Assembly (NCBI RefSeq): GCF_030295745.1
Contig: NZ_AP027291.1
Location: forward strand, 2,480,001 to 2,544,000
Direction: 5' to 3'
Source of the DNA: Mycolicibacterium sp. TUM20985
GTDB lineage: Bacteria > Actinomycetota > Actinomycetes > Mycobacteriales > Mycobacteriaceae
Length of the DNA stretch: 64,000 nucleotides
Each line of letters opens with the position of its first letter. Positions within the stretch are counted from its first letter, which is position 1. Below the pieces are notes generated by a model. That model searched no databases, was not told where the DNA came from, and saw only the letters and a program-made list of their open reading frames with translations. The position numbers and the translations under genes are program-made. Shown here one piece after another: positions 54,422 through 64,000 of this stretch.

Positions 54422-54898
54422 TCATGATGACCTCTTTTCACACACCGCCGACTCGCTGTCGGCGGGACTGCTGAGGGACGACGCCTGCGGCGCCGACAGG
54501 TGTGCACTTGGGGGGCTCACGTCGTGCACCACCACGCAGCAGCGATCAGGGTGCGGATCGAGTTCGGCGTGCGCGTGCGGGTCACCGCAACCCTCGATAA
54601 CCCCTTCGACGAGGCGCAGATTCAGCCCACACACCACGTCTGTGTGCTCCTGGGCGACCATGTGAAACGGACAATTCCGCAGGGTGATGCGGCCATCATC
54701 GCCGGTCCGCGGCAGGTAGCCACAGTTGTGCAGCGCCCCAACGACGTTGCCGCCCGTTTCGCCGCCCGCGCGCCTGCCGGCGTCGGCGGCGGCCTCGTTC
54801 ACGGCGGCTCGAACTGCTCCGCTGCCATCCCGCTCCACCGATGCGACGAGCAGTTTGGCGAGCAGTTCGTAGTCGCGGGGCGGCACGCTGACGCTCAT
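54422..54898 (-). CDS. COG2345-type regulator C-terminal domain without HTH
   Basis: 158 residues. It begins after the point where the winged helix would end (RDYELLAKLLVASVERD) and retains the Cys/His sensor block: LRNCPFHMVAQEHTDVVCGL, then LRLVEGVIEGCGDP and DPHPDRCCVVV. The last block differs from FVEPxxC in the other three paralogues and is more like SufR endings. Upstream the sequence switches to a fragment of an unrelated membrane protein on the other strand, so the N-terminus was removed by a deletion. It may or may not be expressed. Confidence 0.6.
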   Translation of the reverse strand: MSVSVPPRDYELLAKLLVASVERDGSGAVRAAVNEAAADAGRRAGGETGGNVVGALHNCGYLPRTGDDGRITLRNCPFHMVAQEHTDVVCGLNLRLVEGVIEGCGDPHAHAELDPHPDRCCVVVHDVSPPSAHLSAPQASSLSSPADSESAVCEKRSS

Positions 54899-54920
54899 TT
54901 CCTGCGTGGCCCGGGTGTAG

Positions 54921-55067
54921 AACTTCAGCTTCCCCGGCTTCTACGACGTCGCGTTGCGCGACTTCGGGTTGCTGCTGGCCGCCCTCACCCTGGCCCGGTT
55001 GGCCTTCGTCTACGACCCGGCGTGGCATCGGCGAGGCGAATGGGTCACCGATCTGCCGGTCGCGTAG
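54921..55067 (+). pseudogene. C-terminal fragment of a membrane protein
   Basis: The frame right after a TAG reads NFSFPGFYDVALRDFGLLLA, then ALTLARLAFVYDPAWHRRGE to TAG 55065. One hydrophobic helix and a basic tail look like the end of a polytopic protein; no start is present. It abuts the truncated regulator on the other strand. Confidence 0.5.
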
Positions 55068-55081
55068 TCGACCCCACCATG

Positions 55082-55140
55082 GTGATCCCTCCGTTCATTC
55101 CGGCGCCACTACGCCGGCGACGGGTGAACGGAGGGATCAC
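55082..55140. promoter_or_regulatory. Long perfect hairpin just upstream of folE
   Basis: GTGATCCCTCCGTTCA at 55082-55097 pairs exactly with TGAACGGAGGGATCAC at 55125-55140, a 16-bp stem. Inside the loop CCGGCG and CGCCGG form a second 6-bp stem. The hairpin ends 25 bases before the folE ATG, next to its ribosome binding site. No T-run follows, so a simple terminator is less likely than an operator, attenuator or mRNA stability element. Confidence 0.75.
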
Positions 55141-55165
55141 TCTCGTCTCCCGGAAGGAACCCGCC

Positions 55166-55762
55166 ATGCATTCCAGCCCGGCACTGCAACTCGTGCACGA
55201 ACCATCACATCGGGATCTGGCCGCCGCCGAAGTCGCTGCGGCCGCATTCCTTCGAGCCCTGGGGATTTCCTTGGATTCGGAGAGTCTTGCAGGCACACCG
55301 GGTCGGATGACGCGCGGCTACGCCGAACTGTTCACTCCGCGGGCCTTCGATCTGACCACCTTTCCCAACGACGAGGGCTACGACGAACTCGTCGTTTCCC
55401 GCAACCTGCCGCTGCGATCGGTGTGCGAGCATCACATGTTGCCCTTCGTCGGGATCGCACACATCGGGTATCTGCCCGGCGAGCGCGTCATCGGACTATC
55501 CAAGCTCGCCCGCGTCGCCGAGCACTTCGCCTGTCGGCCTCAGCGCCAGGAACGGCTCACCAAACAGATCGCCGATTGGCTAGACGAAAAGCTCGCGCCC
55601 CGCGGCGTTGGCGTCGTCATCGGAGCTCAACACAGCTGCGTGACCCTGCGAGGTGTGCAAGCCGCCGGGTCGTGCACCCTCACCTCCGCAATGCTCGGCG
55701 CCCTCCGCGAGGACCCCCGTTCACGTCAGGAGTTCTTCGCACTGACTGGCGCCAACGCCTAA
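55166..55762 (+). CDS. folE: GTP cyclohydrolase I
   Basis: 198 residues from ATG 55166 with GGAAGGA upstream. Zinc ligands C87, H90 and C158 are present (RSVCEHHMLPFVGIAHIGYL, GAQHSCVTLRGVQ), with LSKLARVAEHFACRPQRQER. It converts GTP to dihydroneopterin triphosphate, the first step of folate and pterin synthesis. The gene has no other folate genes beside it and is likely a second copy; the neighbouring hairpin suggests special control. Confidence 0.93.
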   Translation: MHSSPALQLVHEPSHRDLAAAEVAAAAFLRALGISLDSESLAGTPGRMTRGYAELFTPRAFDLTTFPNDEGYDELVVSRNLPLRSVCEHHMLPFVGIAHIGYLPGERVIGLSKLARVAEHFACRPQRQERLTKQIADWLDEKLAPRGVGVVIGAQHSCVTLRGVQAAGSCTLTSAMLGALREDPRSRQEFFALTGANA

Positions 55763-55795
55763 CGGCGCGGCGCCCATTTCCCCAAGGAGTCTGTC

Positions 55796-56369
55796 ATGCA
55801 GACCTTCACCCTTCAGCCGAAGCGCTGGTGGGTTGTCCGGGTATTCGGTCGCAATCCGCTTGTGCGCCTAAGTGACCGAGTGGAGGCGGTGCTCGTGGTC
55901 CTGGCAGTCGTGGTCTTAACCATCGCCGCTCCGGTCGCGGGGGCCGTCGGCACCGCCGTGTACCGAAACGCACCGTCTGACGTATCCCGAACAGGCACAG
56001 ACGCGGCATCCGGTCACCGCGACCGTTCTCGAGGACAGCACCGCCGTCGTGGACGGCTTTGGATACACCGTCAGCGTCCAATGGCATACAGCAGCAACAG
56101 AACACGCCGAATCCTTGGCCTGGAAACACCTTGTCAAAGCCGGTGACCGTATCGACATCTGGGTGGACACCGACGGGACTCCGGTGAGTGCGCCGGCCCC
56201 GGCCTCGAATGCAGGCATCGATGCGGTGATGGCCGGGATCACGATTTGGCTGAGTGTGCTCGCCGCGGCGGCGGCGCTGACCGTTCTGGTGCGGCGGCGA
56301 CTGAACCGTCTCCACAGTGCCGACTGGGACCGTGAACTGTGCAGCGTGGGGGAAAGGCGCTCGACATGA
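55796..56369 (+). pseudogene. Rv1733c-family membrane protein, frameshifted
   Basis: The N-terminus is complete: VVRVFGRNPLVRLSDRVEAV, then the helix LVVLAVVVLTIAAPVAGAVG and TAVYRN. Near 55985 the frame is lost; in another frame EQAQTRHPVTATVLEDSTAV, ESLAWKHLVKAGDRIDIWVD, the second helix (MAGITIWLSVLAAAAALTVL) and RLNRLHSADWDRELCS complete the protein. A single shift separates them. In M. tuberculosis the family belongs to the DosR dormancy regulon; no DosR box was found here. Confidence 0.82.
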
Positions 56370-56715
56370 GTCACTACAACAGCAACGTGCGAAGACCATC
56401 ATGTTGGTGCCCGCAGCGGGTGCCCATGGGTCGTCGCTGCCGTTGCTTCATCACGGTGTAGCGATATTGGCGGTGTTATCGGTACAGCCTCGTCGATCGC
56501 GAGGGAACAGAAGGCCTCCTCGCGGTGATGTGTCGGCGCATTGCTTCCAATGCCGGGCTCAACGGTCCGGTTCATGCTGTCACCGTCGTGCTCTTCGATG
56601 AAGGCCTTCGTCTCATGGTCTATTTCGTGGTACGCACGCTCTACAACGACACATAGACCCCCGTCGGGCATGGTCTTGTGCCCGTGGTCAGTTCGCAGCT
56701 CTTGCGCTGATTGAT
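56370..56715. other. 346-base gap, no convincing gene
   Basis: A minus-strand frame covers most of it (to 56776), but it overlaps the OsmC gene's end and shows no family features. Probably remnant DNA. Confidence 0.35.
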
Positions 56716-57156
56716 CTAGTCGAGCTTGGCATCGACGATGATCTTCGCCCCGGCGAACAATCGCGACACTGGGCACAACGTTGCGGCCTCATCCACCACG
56801 GCGGCGAAGGCGTCGGCAGCCAGCCCCGCCACCTTTGCGGTGACCTTCAGCCGCGACGTGGTGATCGTCGGGACCCCGTCGACTGCGTCCAGGGTCACGG
56901 TGGCGTGCACATCCAGCCGTTGTGGCGGGGTGTTGTTCTCGCCCAACTTCAATGCCAACGCCATCGCGAAACACGATGAATGTGCTGCCGCCGCCAGCTC
57001 CTCCGGACTTGTCTTGCCGCCTGGTTGCTCGGTTCGAGAGGCCCAGGTCACCTGCAGGCCGTCCAACGCGCCGCTACTGCCCTGCGACAGCGTGCCTTCG
57101 CCAGACGCTAGAGGACCCTCCCAGGTGGTCTGCGTGGTCCGATCCGCGATGCTCAT
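56716..57156 (-). CDS. OsmC/Ohr-family peroxiredoxin
   Basis: 146 residues. The redox pair is C62 ([19 protein letters not shown]) and C128 ([12 protein letters not shown]), as in OsmC hydroperoxide reductases. The N-terminus [20 protein letters not shown] forms the conserved Arg/Glu entry region. It reduces organic hydroperoxides. Divergent from the AhpD-like gene across an AT-rich region with a palindrome. ATG 57156 with AAAGGAG upstream. Confidence 0.9.
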   Translation of the reverse strand: MSIADRTTQTTWEGPLASGEGTLSQGSSGALDGLQVTWASRTEQPGGKTSPEELAAAAHSSCFAMALALKLGENNTPPQRLDVHATVTLDAVDGVPTITTSRLKVTAKVAGLAADAFAAVVDEAATLCPVSRLFAGAKIIVDAKLD

Positions 57157-57196
57157 ACGAACTCCTTTACGTCCTATCCGAACGCGTACCTCGAAT

Positions 57197-57210
57197 ATAA
57201 AGCAGTTTAT
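57197..57210. promoter_or_regulatory. Palindrome in the divergent OsmC/AhpD-like promoter region
   Basis: ATAAA-GCAG-TTTAT is a perfect 5-4-5 inverted repeat in a strongly AT-rich stretch (57190-57225, followed by CCCTTTATATCACT) that must hold both promoters. A single dimeric regulator could control both peroxide-defence genes. Confidence 0.45.
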
Positions 57211-57311
57211 CCCTTTATATCACTCGTTGCGCGTAGAGTGGCTCAGTGAGGCCAGCGCTGCGGGTGCGACGAGCACCGCCACGGCCCGACAGCGCAGAGT
57301 GGAGACGCGCC

Positions 57312-57679
57312 ATGTCCGATTCGCTGTATCAGCCGACCACACCGCAGATGTCGGCTCGCCGAAAAGCTCTTGCTCCCAACATTCACGACGCCTTCGACGG
57401 GTTTTCCCGGGCGGTGTTCGCCAACGGTGCGCTGCCCGAGAAGACCAAACAGCTCATCGCCGTCGCAGTGGCACACGTGACCCAGTGTCCGTACTGCATC
57501 ACCGGCCACACCAAGTTGGCGAGGCGCAAGGGTGCGAGCCCCGAAGAAATCATGGAGGCCATCTGGGTCGCGGCGGAGATGCGAGCCGGCGGCGCGTTTG
57601 CGCACGCCGCGTTGGCCATTCACGCGATGGATCAAGTCGACGCCCACGCTCACACCCCAGGTGTGGATGGAGAGCCGTC

Positions 57680-57683
<4 letters not shown>
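57312..57683 (+). CDS. AhpD-like / carboxymuconolactone decarboxylase family protein
   Basis: 123 residues. [20 protein letters not shown] contains the AhpD CxxC (C59, C62) and H66. Members reduce peroxiredoxins or act as decarboxylases; with an OsmC gene next door, a redox role is likelier. ATG 57312 fits the family length; GGAG lies about 8 bases upstream. The stop overlaps the GTG of the aconitase gene. Confidence 0.87.
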
Positions 57684-60490
<2,807 letters not shown>

Positions 60491-60503
60491 GGAATCGAGG
60501 GAA

Positions 60504-60959
60504 ATGACACCCAAGAGGCCGCCGCTTGTTATCTCGGTGCTGGCTCCCCGCCTGCTGAAATGGGTGTCCAGGTCGAACGTGGCGGTCTATCGCGCCACCG
60601 ACGGGCGCGTCGGTGGCCACGAACTAGGGCTCCCGCTGTGTCTGTTGACCACGACTGGCCGCAAGAGTGGGTTGTCCCGAACGAGCCCACTGATATTCAT
60701 GGCCGACGGCGCCCGGGTGGTCCTGGTGGCGTCACAGGGCGGTCTGCCCACACACCCAATGTGGTTTCTGAATCTGTGCGCCAACCCCGAGGTGCGCGTC
60801 CAGATCCGAACGCAGACTTCTACCATGCAGGCCCGCGTCGCCGACGACGCGGAACGCACCCAACTGTGGCCGAGACTCGTTGCGCACAACCCGCGGTGGG
60901 CCAAATACCAATCGTGGACCGACAGGGTGATTCCGGTCGTGGTTTGCGAGCCGGCCTAG
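60504..60959 (+). CDS. Deazaflavin (F420)-dependent nitroreductase family protein, Ddn-like
   Basis: 151 residues. The family core is GRVGGHELGLPLCLLTTTGR, KSGLSRTSPLIFMADG, VVLVASQGGLPTHPMWFLNL and NPEVRVQI, with the C-terminal YQSWTDRVIPVVV. By family, it uses F420H2 to reduce quinones or similar acceptors. It follows aconitase by 13 bases and is likely co-transcribed. Confidence 0.9.
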   Translation: MTPKRPPLVISVLAPRLLKWVSRSNVAVYRATDGRVGGHELGLPLCLLTTTGRKSGLSRTSPLIFMADGARVVLVASQGGLPTHPMWFLNLCANPEVRVQIRTQTSTMQARVADDAERTQLWPRLVAHNPRWAKYQSWTDRVIPVVVCEPA

Positions 60960-61536
60960 CCTCACTTCGCGAACCCGAAGGAGTTCCTGCCCGGCCGCGT
61001 CGGCAAGAAGCAGACCGTCTAGCGCAAGCGTCTGTCGATCACCTTGCGCGGCCCTGCTCGAGGCTGGGGTGGGTAATCGGTACGCGATTGTCAACTGCGC
61101 CGGCGCCATCGACGAAAGTGATCCCGTTCAGGGCATTGGTGTACGCACTGGGATAGCGCGTCCGCGGCCGCTGTTCGATCCGTTGCAGTTCAGCTTCCCT
61201 ACCGGTCGACCAGATGCTGTGCTCTTACGTCCACGCCGTTCGATGCCGAGAATCCCCAGCGTCTCGTCTGCGCGGAGACGCATCGGGAAGCCCGGCGTCA
61301 CGTGAATCGCCGGTCTTGGGTCGTGAAGCGCGACACGGCATTCGAACACGTCACGGGACAAGTCACCGAACGGTCGGAAGTCGTGTCGCCGGCTTCAATC
61401 GCTGCACTTATGCGGCCACGTTGCGCTCCGGTGCGCCAGAGCGGTCATGTCCCAACGAATGTGGCCGGGTCATGCCGATCCAGGGCGCGACGTTCGCGAC
61501 GCGAATTCCGAGAGTGTACAGCGGGGGTGACCCACC
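60960..61536. other. About 580 bases of remnants
   Basis: At 60965-61022 a short plus frame ends NPKEFLPGRVGKKQTV, perhaps the tail of a lost gene. On the minus strand 61361-61128 reads DVFECRVALHDPRPAI and LGILGIERRG, resembling part of the VOC protein at 18689; a decayed VOC gene is possible but weak. Nothing else is recognisable. Confidence 0.35.
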
Positions 61537-61896
61537 TCAATGCAGCAGCGCAGCAAGGACGACGGCCTCGCTGATGTCAACAGCCTTGCTCGCCGTAAGC
61601 AGCGTCAGTGTTCTCGCTTTTGCTAGGTCGCGTAAGTGCGTCAGGGCTTCGGCCCGCGCAGGGTCAGTCAACTCGTCCTGATAGCGACGCGTGAACTCCT
61701 CGAAACGTTCTGGAACGTGGTTGTACCATTTACGCAGCTCGTTGGAGGGCGCGATCTGCTTGCACCACTCGTCCAAGTCTGCTTTTTCCTTGGTCATCCC
61801 GCGCGGCCAGATTCGGTCCACCAGCACCCGAGTGCCGTCACCGCGTGCCCGATGGTCATACACGCGGCGCACCTGCACTGCGTGGGCGTTCCCCAT
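61537..61896 (-). CDS. DUF488 family protein
   Basis: 119 residues, the usual size. The hallmarks are DGTRVLVDRIWPRGMTKEKA, DEWCKQIAPSNELRKWYNHV and LAKARTLTLLTASKAVDISE. The biochemical role is unproven. ATG 61896 with GGGAGGTC upstream. Convergent with the remnant region and divergent from the Cys-rich regulator. Confidence 0.88.
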   Translation of the reverse strand: MGNAHAVQVRRVYDHRARGDGTRVLVDRIWPRGMTKEKADLDEWCKQIAPSNELRKWYNHVPERFEEFTRRYQDELTDPARAEALTHLRDLAKARTLTLLTASKAVDISEAVVLAALLH

Positions 61897-61964
61897 GTGT
61901 TGACCTCCCGCCTCGGCACGGCATCTCGCCTCGTCTATCGACGGCTGAGTCGATGGACTTCTGC

Positions 61965-61987
61965 TAATATAGAGGAAGTATATCCGT
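61965..61987 (+). promoter_or_regulatory. Promoter/operator with TATAGAGGA motif upstream of full-length regulator
   Basis: TAATAT (61965-61970, -10-like) runs into AGAGGAAGTATATCCGT. It differs by one base from the site at 16908-16930. It lies 28 bases before the GTG at 62016, over the expected transcription start, a position for autoregulation. Confidence 0.6.
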
Positions 61988-62015
61988 CAAACACGCACAA
62001 GGTAAGGGGTGTGAG

Positions 62016-62804
62016 GTGGACGAGGAGACAGACACTGCGGCCGGTCCGCCCAGGCGACGAGATCGCCTGCCGCGCAACCGGCAACGTGAACGGGTACTTC
62101 GGATGGTGCGTGAGCACGGCGGCGCGATTGATGCGGTCGAGCTCGCTTCGCGCCTCGAATTGCACGTCACCACGGTGCGTTTCCATCTGGACGCGTTGTG
62201 CGACGAGGGCGCCATCGAGCGCACCCGCATGAACCGGGACGGCGTGGGTCGTCCACGCACCGGATATCGTGCCGTCGAGGAACGCCTGGACTATCGGATA
62301 CTCGCGGAAGTTCTCGCGATGGAGCTAGGGGAGACCGCGGAAATACGCGCTCGACGTGCTCAGCGAGCCGGACAGCAGTGGGCCGGCCGGATCGTGGATT
62401 CGCAGAGCAAAGCCGTTGTCGGCCAGGATGGTACGGATGCGGCGGAGGTCGGTGACGCGCTGGATCGCGGAGCGGTGCTCGCCACTGAGGTCTTCAACCG
62501 GATGGGGTTCGCCCCCGAACTGGCTGCTGAATCAGAACCATCGTCATCGCTGTCGGCTGACAGCGAGCAGGTGCTCGGGCGGGAGCGGGTCATTCGCTTG
62601 CACGCCTGCCCCGTACGGGATTTGGCCCGCGCCCACCCCGAGGTGGGATGTGGCCTGCACCTGGGGTTGCTGCAAGGTCTGCTCGACCACGCCGCGGCCG
62701 CGGGTGGACATCCAGACAATGAAGACGCGGCCTTGTCGGCCACGGCCAGGCTCGAGCCGTTCGTCGAACCCGAACTGTGTATCGCCAGGTTGGCTCCATC
62801 GTGA
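62016..62804 (+). CDS. COG2345-type HTH regulator with Cys-rich sensor domain
   Basis: 262 residues. The winged helix is RQRERVLRMVREHGGAIDAV, ASRLELHVTTVRFHLDALCD, GVGRPRTGYRAV. The sensor part has YRILAEVLAMELGETAEIRA, RLHACPVRDLARAHPEVGCG, LHLGLLQGLLDH and LEPFVEPELCIARL. Three conserved Cys and a His make an Fe-S or metal site likely. GTG 62016 has GGTAAGGGG upstream. This is the complete version of the HTH-less protein at 16958 and shares its promoter sequence. Confidence 0.82.
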   Translation: MDEETDTAAGPPRRRDRLPRNRQRERVLRMVREHGGAIDAVELASRLELHVTTVRFHLDALCDEGAIERTRMNRDGVGRPRTGYRAVEERLDYRILAEVLAMELGETAEIRARRAQRAGQQWAGRIVDSQSKAVVGQDGTDAAEVGDALDRGAVLATEVFNRMGFAPELAAESEPSSSLSADSEQVLGRERVIRLHACPVRDLARAHPEVGCGLHLGLLQGLLDHAAAAGGHPDNEDAALSATARLEPFVEPELCIARLAPS

Positions 62805-62950
62805 AGGTCTCCAGGTGATTGAGGTCCGGGCGCCGCTGAAGCGGTCGTGGGTAGATCTGGCCGCGCGGACGTCGAGGCGTCGCCGCGATGTATCTACCGC
62901 CAGCTACATGTCGAGGACATGCCGGCGGAACGGTTTGTAAAGACAGCCCA

Positions 62951-64000
62951 ATGATGACGGTGCTCGAACGTGCCATCGCCGCCGCGGCGAACGCCGTCGG
63001 CGCCGACGCGGAGGATCTGCGGGGGCTCGCGACCGGCGCGGCTCTGCGTGAATGGCAGCCCGGGGAATGGTTGTTTCACGAATCGACGCCCTACCACTGG
63101 GCGGGCATCCTCGAGGAGGGTGCAGTCGAGATCGTTCGCGGCCTGCACGGCGATGAACACGTCCTTTACACCCTCGGCAAGGGATCGATGGTCTCCGAGG
63201 GCGCGATCCTCGGCAACACCGCGCACTTCGCGAGCGGGCGCACCCGCACCGGCGCACGCGTGTGGGTGATCACCCGCGAGACAATGGATCTCGTCCGCCA
63301 GCAGAACCCGGAGGCCTATTACCGCGTCGTGGCACGCGTCGGCCAGCGACTAGCCGACCGTATCGGGCTGCTGTCGGACACGGCGTTGGGCGTGAGCGCT
63401 TCGCGGCCACTGCTCGCGCCGCGCAGGGAATGCGACCTGCTCGGCTGCCGCGAGGTTCCCGGGCGCGCGTACTTCGGCGTGCAGACATTGCGCGCCGTCG
63501 AGAACTTCGCGATCTCCGGAGTCGCGCTGCGCGACTTCTCGCGGTTCATCGACGCGTTCGCGTTCGTCAAGAAGGCCGCGGCACTGGCCAACGCCGAACT
63601 CGGGGTGCTCAGCGAGGACAAGCGCGACGCCATCGTGGCGGCCTGCGACGAGATCACCGCCGGGCGCCTTCACGACCAGTTCGTCGTCGACATGATCCAG
63701 GGCGGCGCGGGCACCTCGACCAACATGAACGTCAACGAGGTGATCGCTAACCGCGCACTGGAGATCCTCGGGCACCAGCGCGGGCAGTACGCGTATCTGC
63801 ACCCCAACGACGACGTGAACCGCTCGCAGTCGACCAACGACGCCTACCCGACGGCGCTGAAGCTCGGCGTCTTCCTGGCCAGCCGCGACACGCTCGCGGC
63901 GATGGCAGAGCTGCAGGCGGGGCTGCGCGCGAAAGGCGAACAGTTCGCGCACGTCATCAAGATGGGCCGCACGCAGCTGCAAGATGCCGTGCCGATGACG
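62951..64000 (+). CDS. Cyclic-nucleotide-binding domain fused to aspartate ammonia-lyase (partial)
   Basis: The frame is open from ATG 62951 (or 62954) to the window end, 350 residues. Residues about 20-145 form a Crp-like cNMP-binding beta-barrel (WQPGEWLFHESTPYHWAGIL, EEGAVEIVRG, GKGSMVSEGAILGNTAHFAS). From about residue 160 aspartase begins: CDLLGCREVPGRAYFGVQTL, IQGGAGTSTNMNVNEVIANR, LHPNDDVNRSQSTNDAYPTA and MGRTQLQDAVPMT. The catalytic signature (GSSIMPxKxNP) lies beyond the edge. Aspartase releases ammonia from aspartate to make fumarate; the regulatory domain suggests control by cAMP. Confidence 0.88.
   Translation, partial: MMTVLERAIAAAANAVGADAEDLRGLATGAALREWQPGEWLFHESTPYHWAGILEEGAVEIVRGLHGDEHVLYTLGKGSMVSEGAILGNTAHFASGRTRTGARVWVITRETMDLVRQQNPEAYYRVVARVGQRLADRIGLLSDTALGVSASRPLLAPRRECDLLGCREVPGRAYFGVQTLRAVENFAISGVALRDFSRFIDAFAFVKKAAALANAELGVLSEDKRDAIVAACDEITAGRLHDQFVVDMIQGGAGTSTNMNVNEVIANRALEILGHQRGQYAYLHPNDDVNRSQSTNDAYPTALKLGVFLASRDTLAAMAELQAGLRAKGEQFAHVIKMGRTQLQDAVPMT

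Noticed and set aside
55760..55795. DosR box upstream of the Rv1733c homologue
   Set aside because: No sequence close to the GGGACT-GTCCC type palindrome was found in the leader.
56726..57679. Continuous frame extending the aconitase ORF about 318 codons upstream
   Set aside because: It runs antisense through OsmC and out of frame through the AhpD-like gene; the aconitase family start is at 57680.

Overview
The window is high-GC actinobacterial DNA and reads as a chromosome segment or large island of a Mycobacterium/Mycolicibacterium-type organism. The evidence is a WS/DGAT-type acyltransferase, a cobalamin-riboswitch-controlled metE, Rv1733c-family membrane proteins, an F420-type (Ddn-like) reductase, remnants of an AAC(2')-type acetyltransferase, and mycobacterial-style SD-less or overlapping GTGA/ATGA gene junctions. 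No rRNA, tRNA or CRISPR array was seen.

Layout. 0-2.8 kb: the end of an unknown gene, a small acidic ORF and a WS/DGAT. 2.96-6.50 kb: a complete IS21-family element (near-perfect long terminal repeats, 5-bp target duplication) whose istB is split by a 1.38-kb IS110-family element. 6.5-12.1 kb: decayed fragments (PucR regulator, monooxygenase, FAD enzyme, transposase) around an intact arylsulfatase and a YaeQ protein. 12.1-16.8 kb: two tandem Gre-like factors, a DadA-like oxidase and a PucR/CdaR regulator. 16.9-19.1 kb: an operon of an HTH-less Cys-rich regulator, a membrane protein and a group III truncated haemoglobin, then a VOC protein. 19.4-24.0 kb: metE with a B12 riboswitch, then ctaD. 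24.3-27.2 kb: remnants, an intact NsrR-type Fe-S regulator and a doubly broken flavohaemoprotein gene. 27.9-35.9 kb: a complete narK-narGHJI nitrate respiration cluster. 36.1-43.2 kb: a mobile-element pile-up (IS3, IS256, a 'recombinase in trio' RIT element, and remnants of further IS3 elements into which these inserted). The two halves of an AAC(2')-like gene lie on either side of the 27-43 kb block. 44.1-50.9 kb: DUF2249-catalase-Fur, MarR, two ferredoxins, a Cys-rich regulator, a cupin and a carbonic anhydrase. 51-56.4 kb: a DUF2249-cupin fusion, then several genes with single lesions (ferredoxin reductase, transaldolase, Rv1733c-like), a second HTH-less regulator fragment and an intact folE preceded by a long hairpin. 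56.7-64 kb: OsmC, an AhpD-like protein, aconitase, a Ddn-like reductase, DUF488, an intact Cys-rich regulator, and the start of a cyclic-nucleotide-binding/aspartase fusion that runs off the window.

How it fits together. Apart from mobile DNA, the theme is low-oxygen, nitric oxide and redox metabolism: nitrate reductase (an NO source), NsrR/Hmp, truncated haemoglobin, terminal oxidase subunit, catalase/Fur, OsmC, AhpD-like, ferredoxins, DUF2249 proteins and aconitase. Four paralogous regulators of the COG2345 type share a C-terminal Cys/His signature (C-P ... H-P-x-V-x-C ... F-V-E-P-x-x-C) suited to an Fe-S cluster. Two of them lack the DNA-binding domain. A common promoter-overlapping sequence, roughly TATAGAGGANNTATA, precedes two of these regulators, ctaD and an Rv1733c-like remnant. 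This is the best candidate here for an undescribed regulatory circuit; the RIT element and the IS110 element with its probable bridge-RNA region are the most interesting mobile components.
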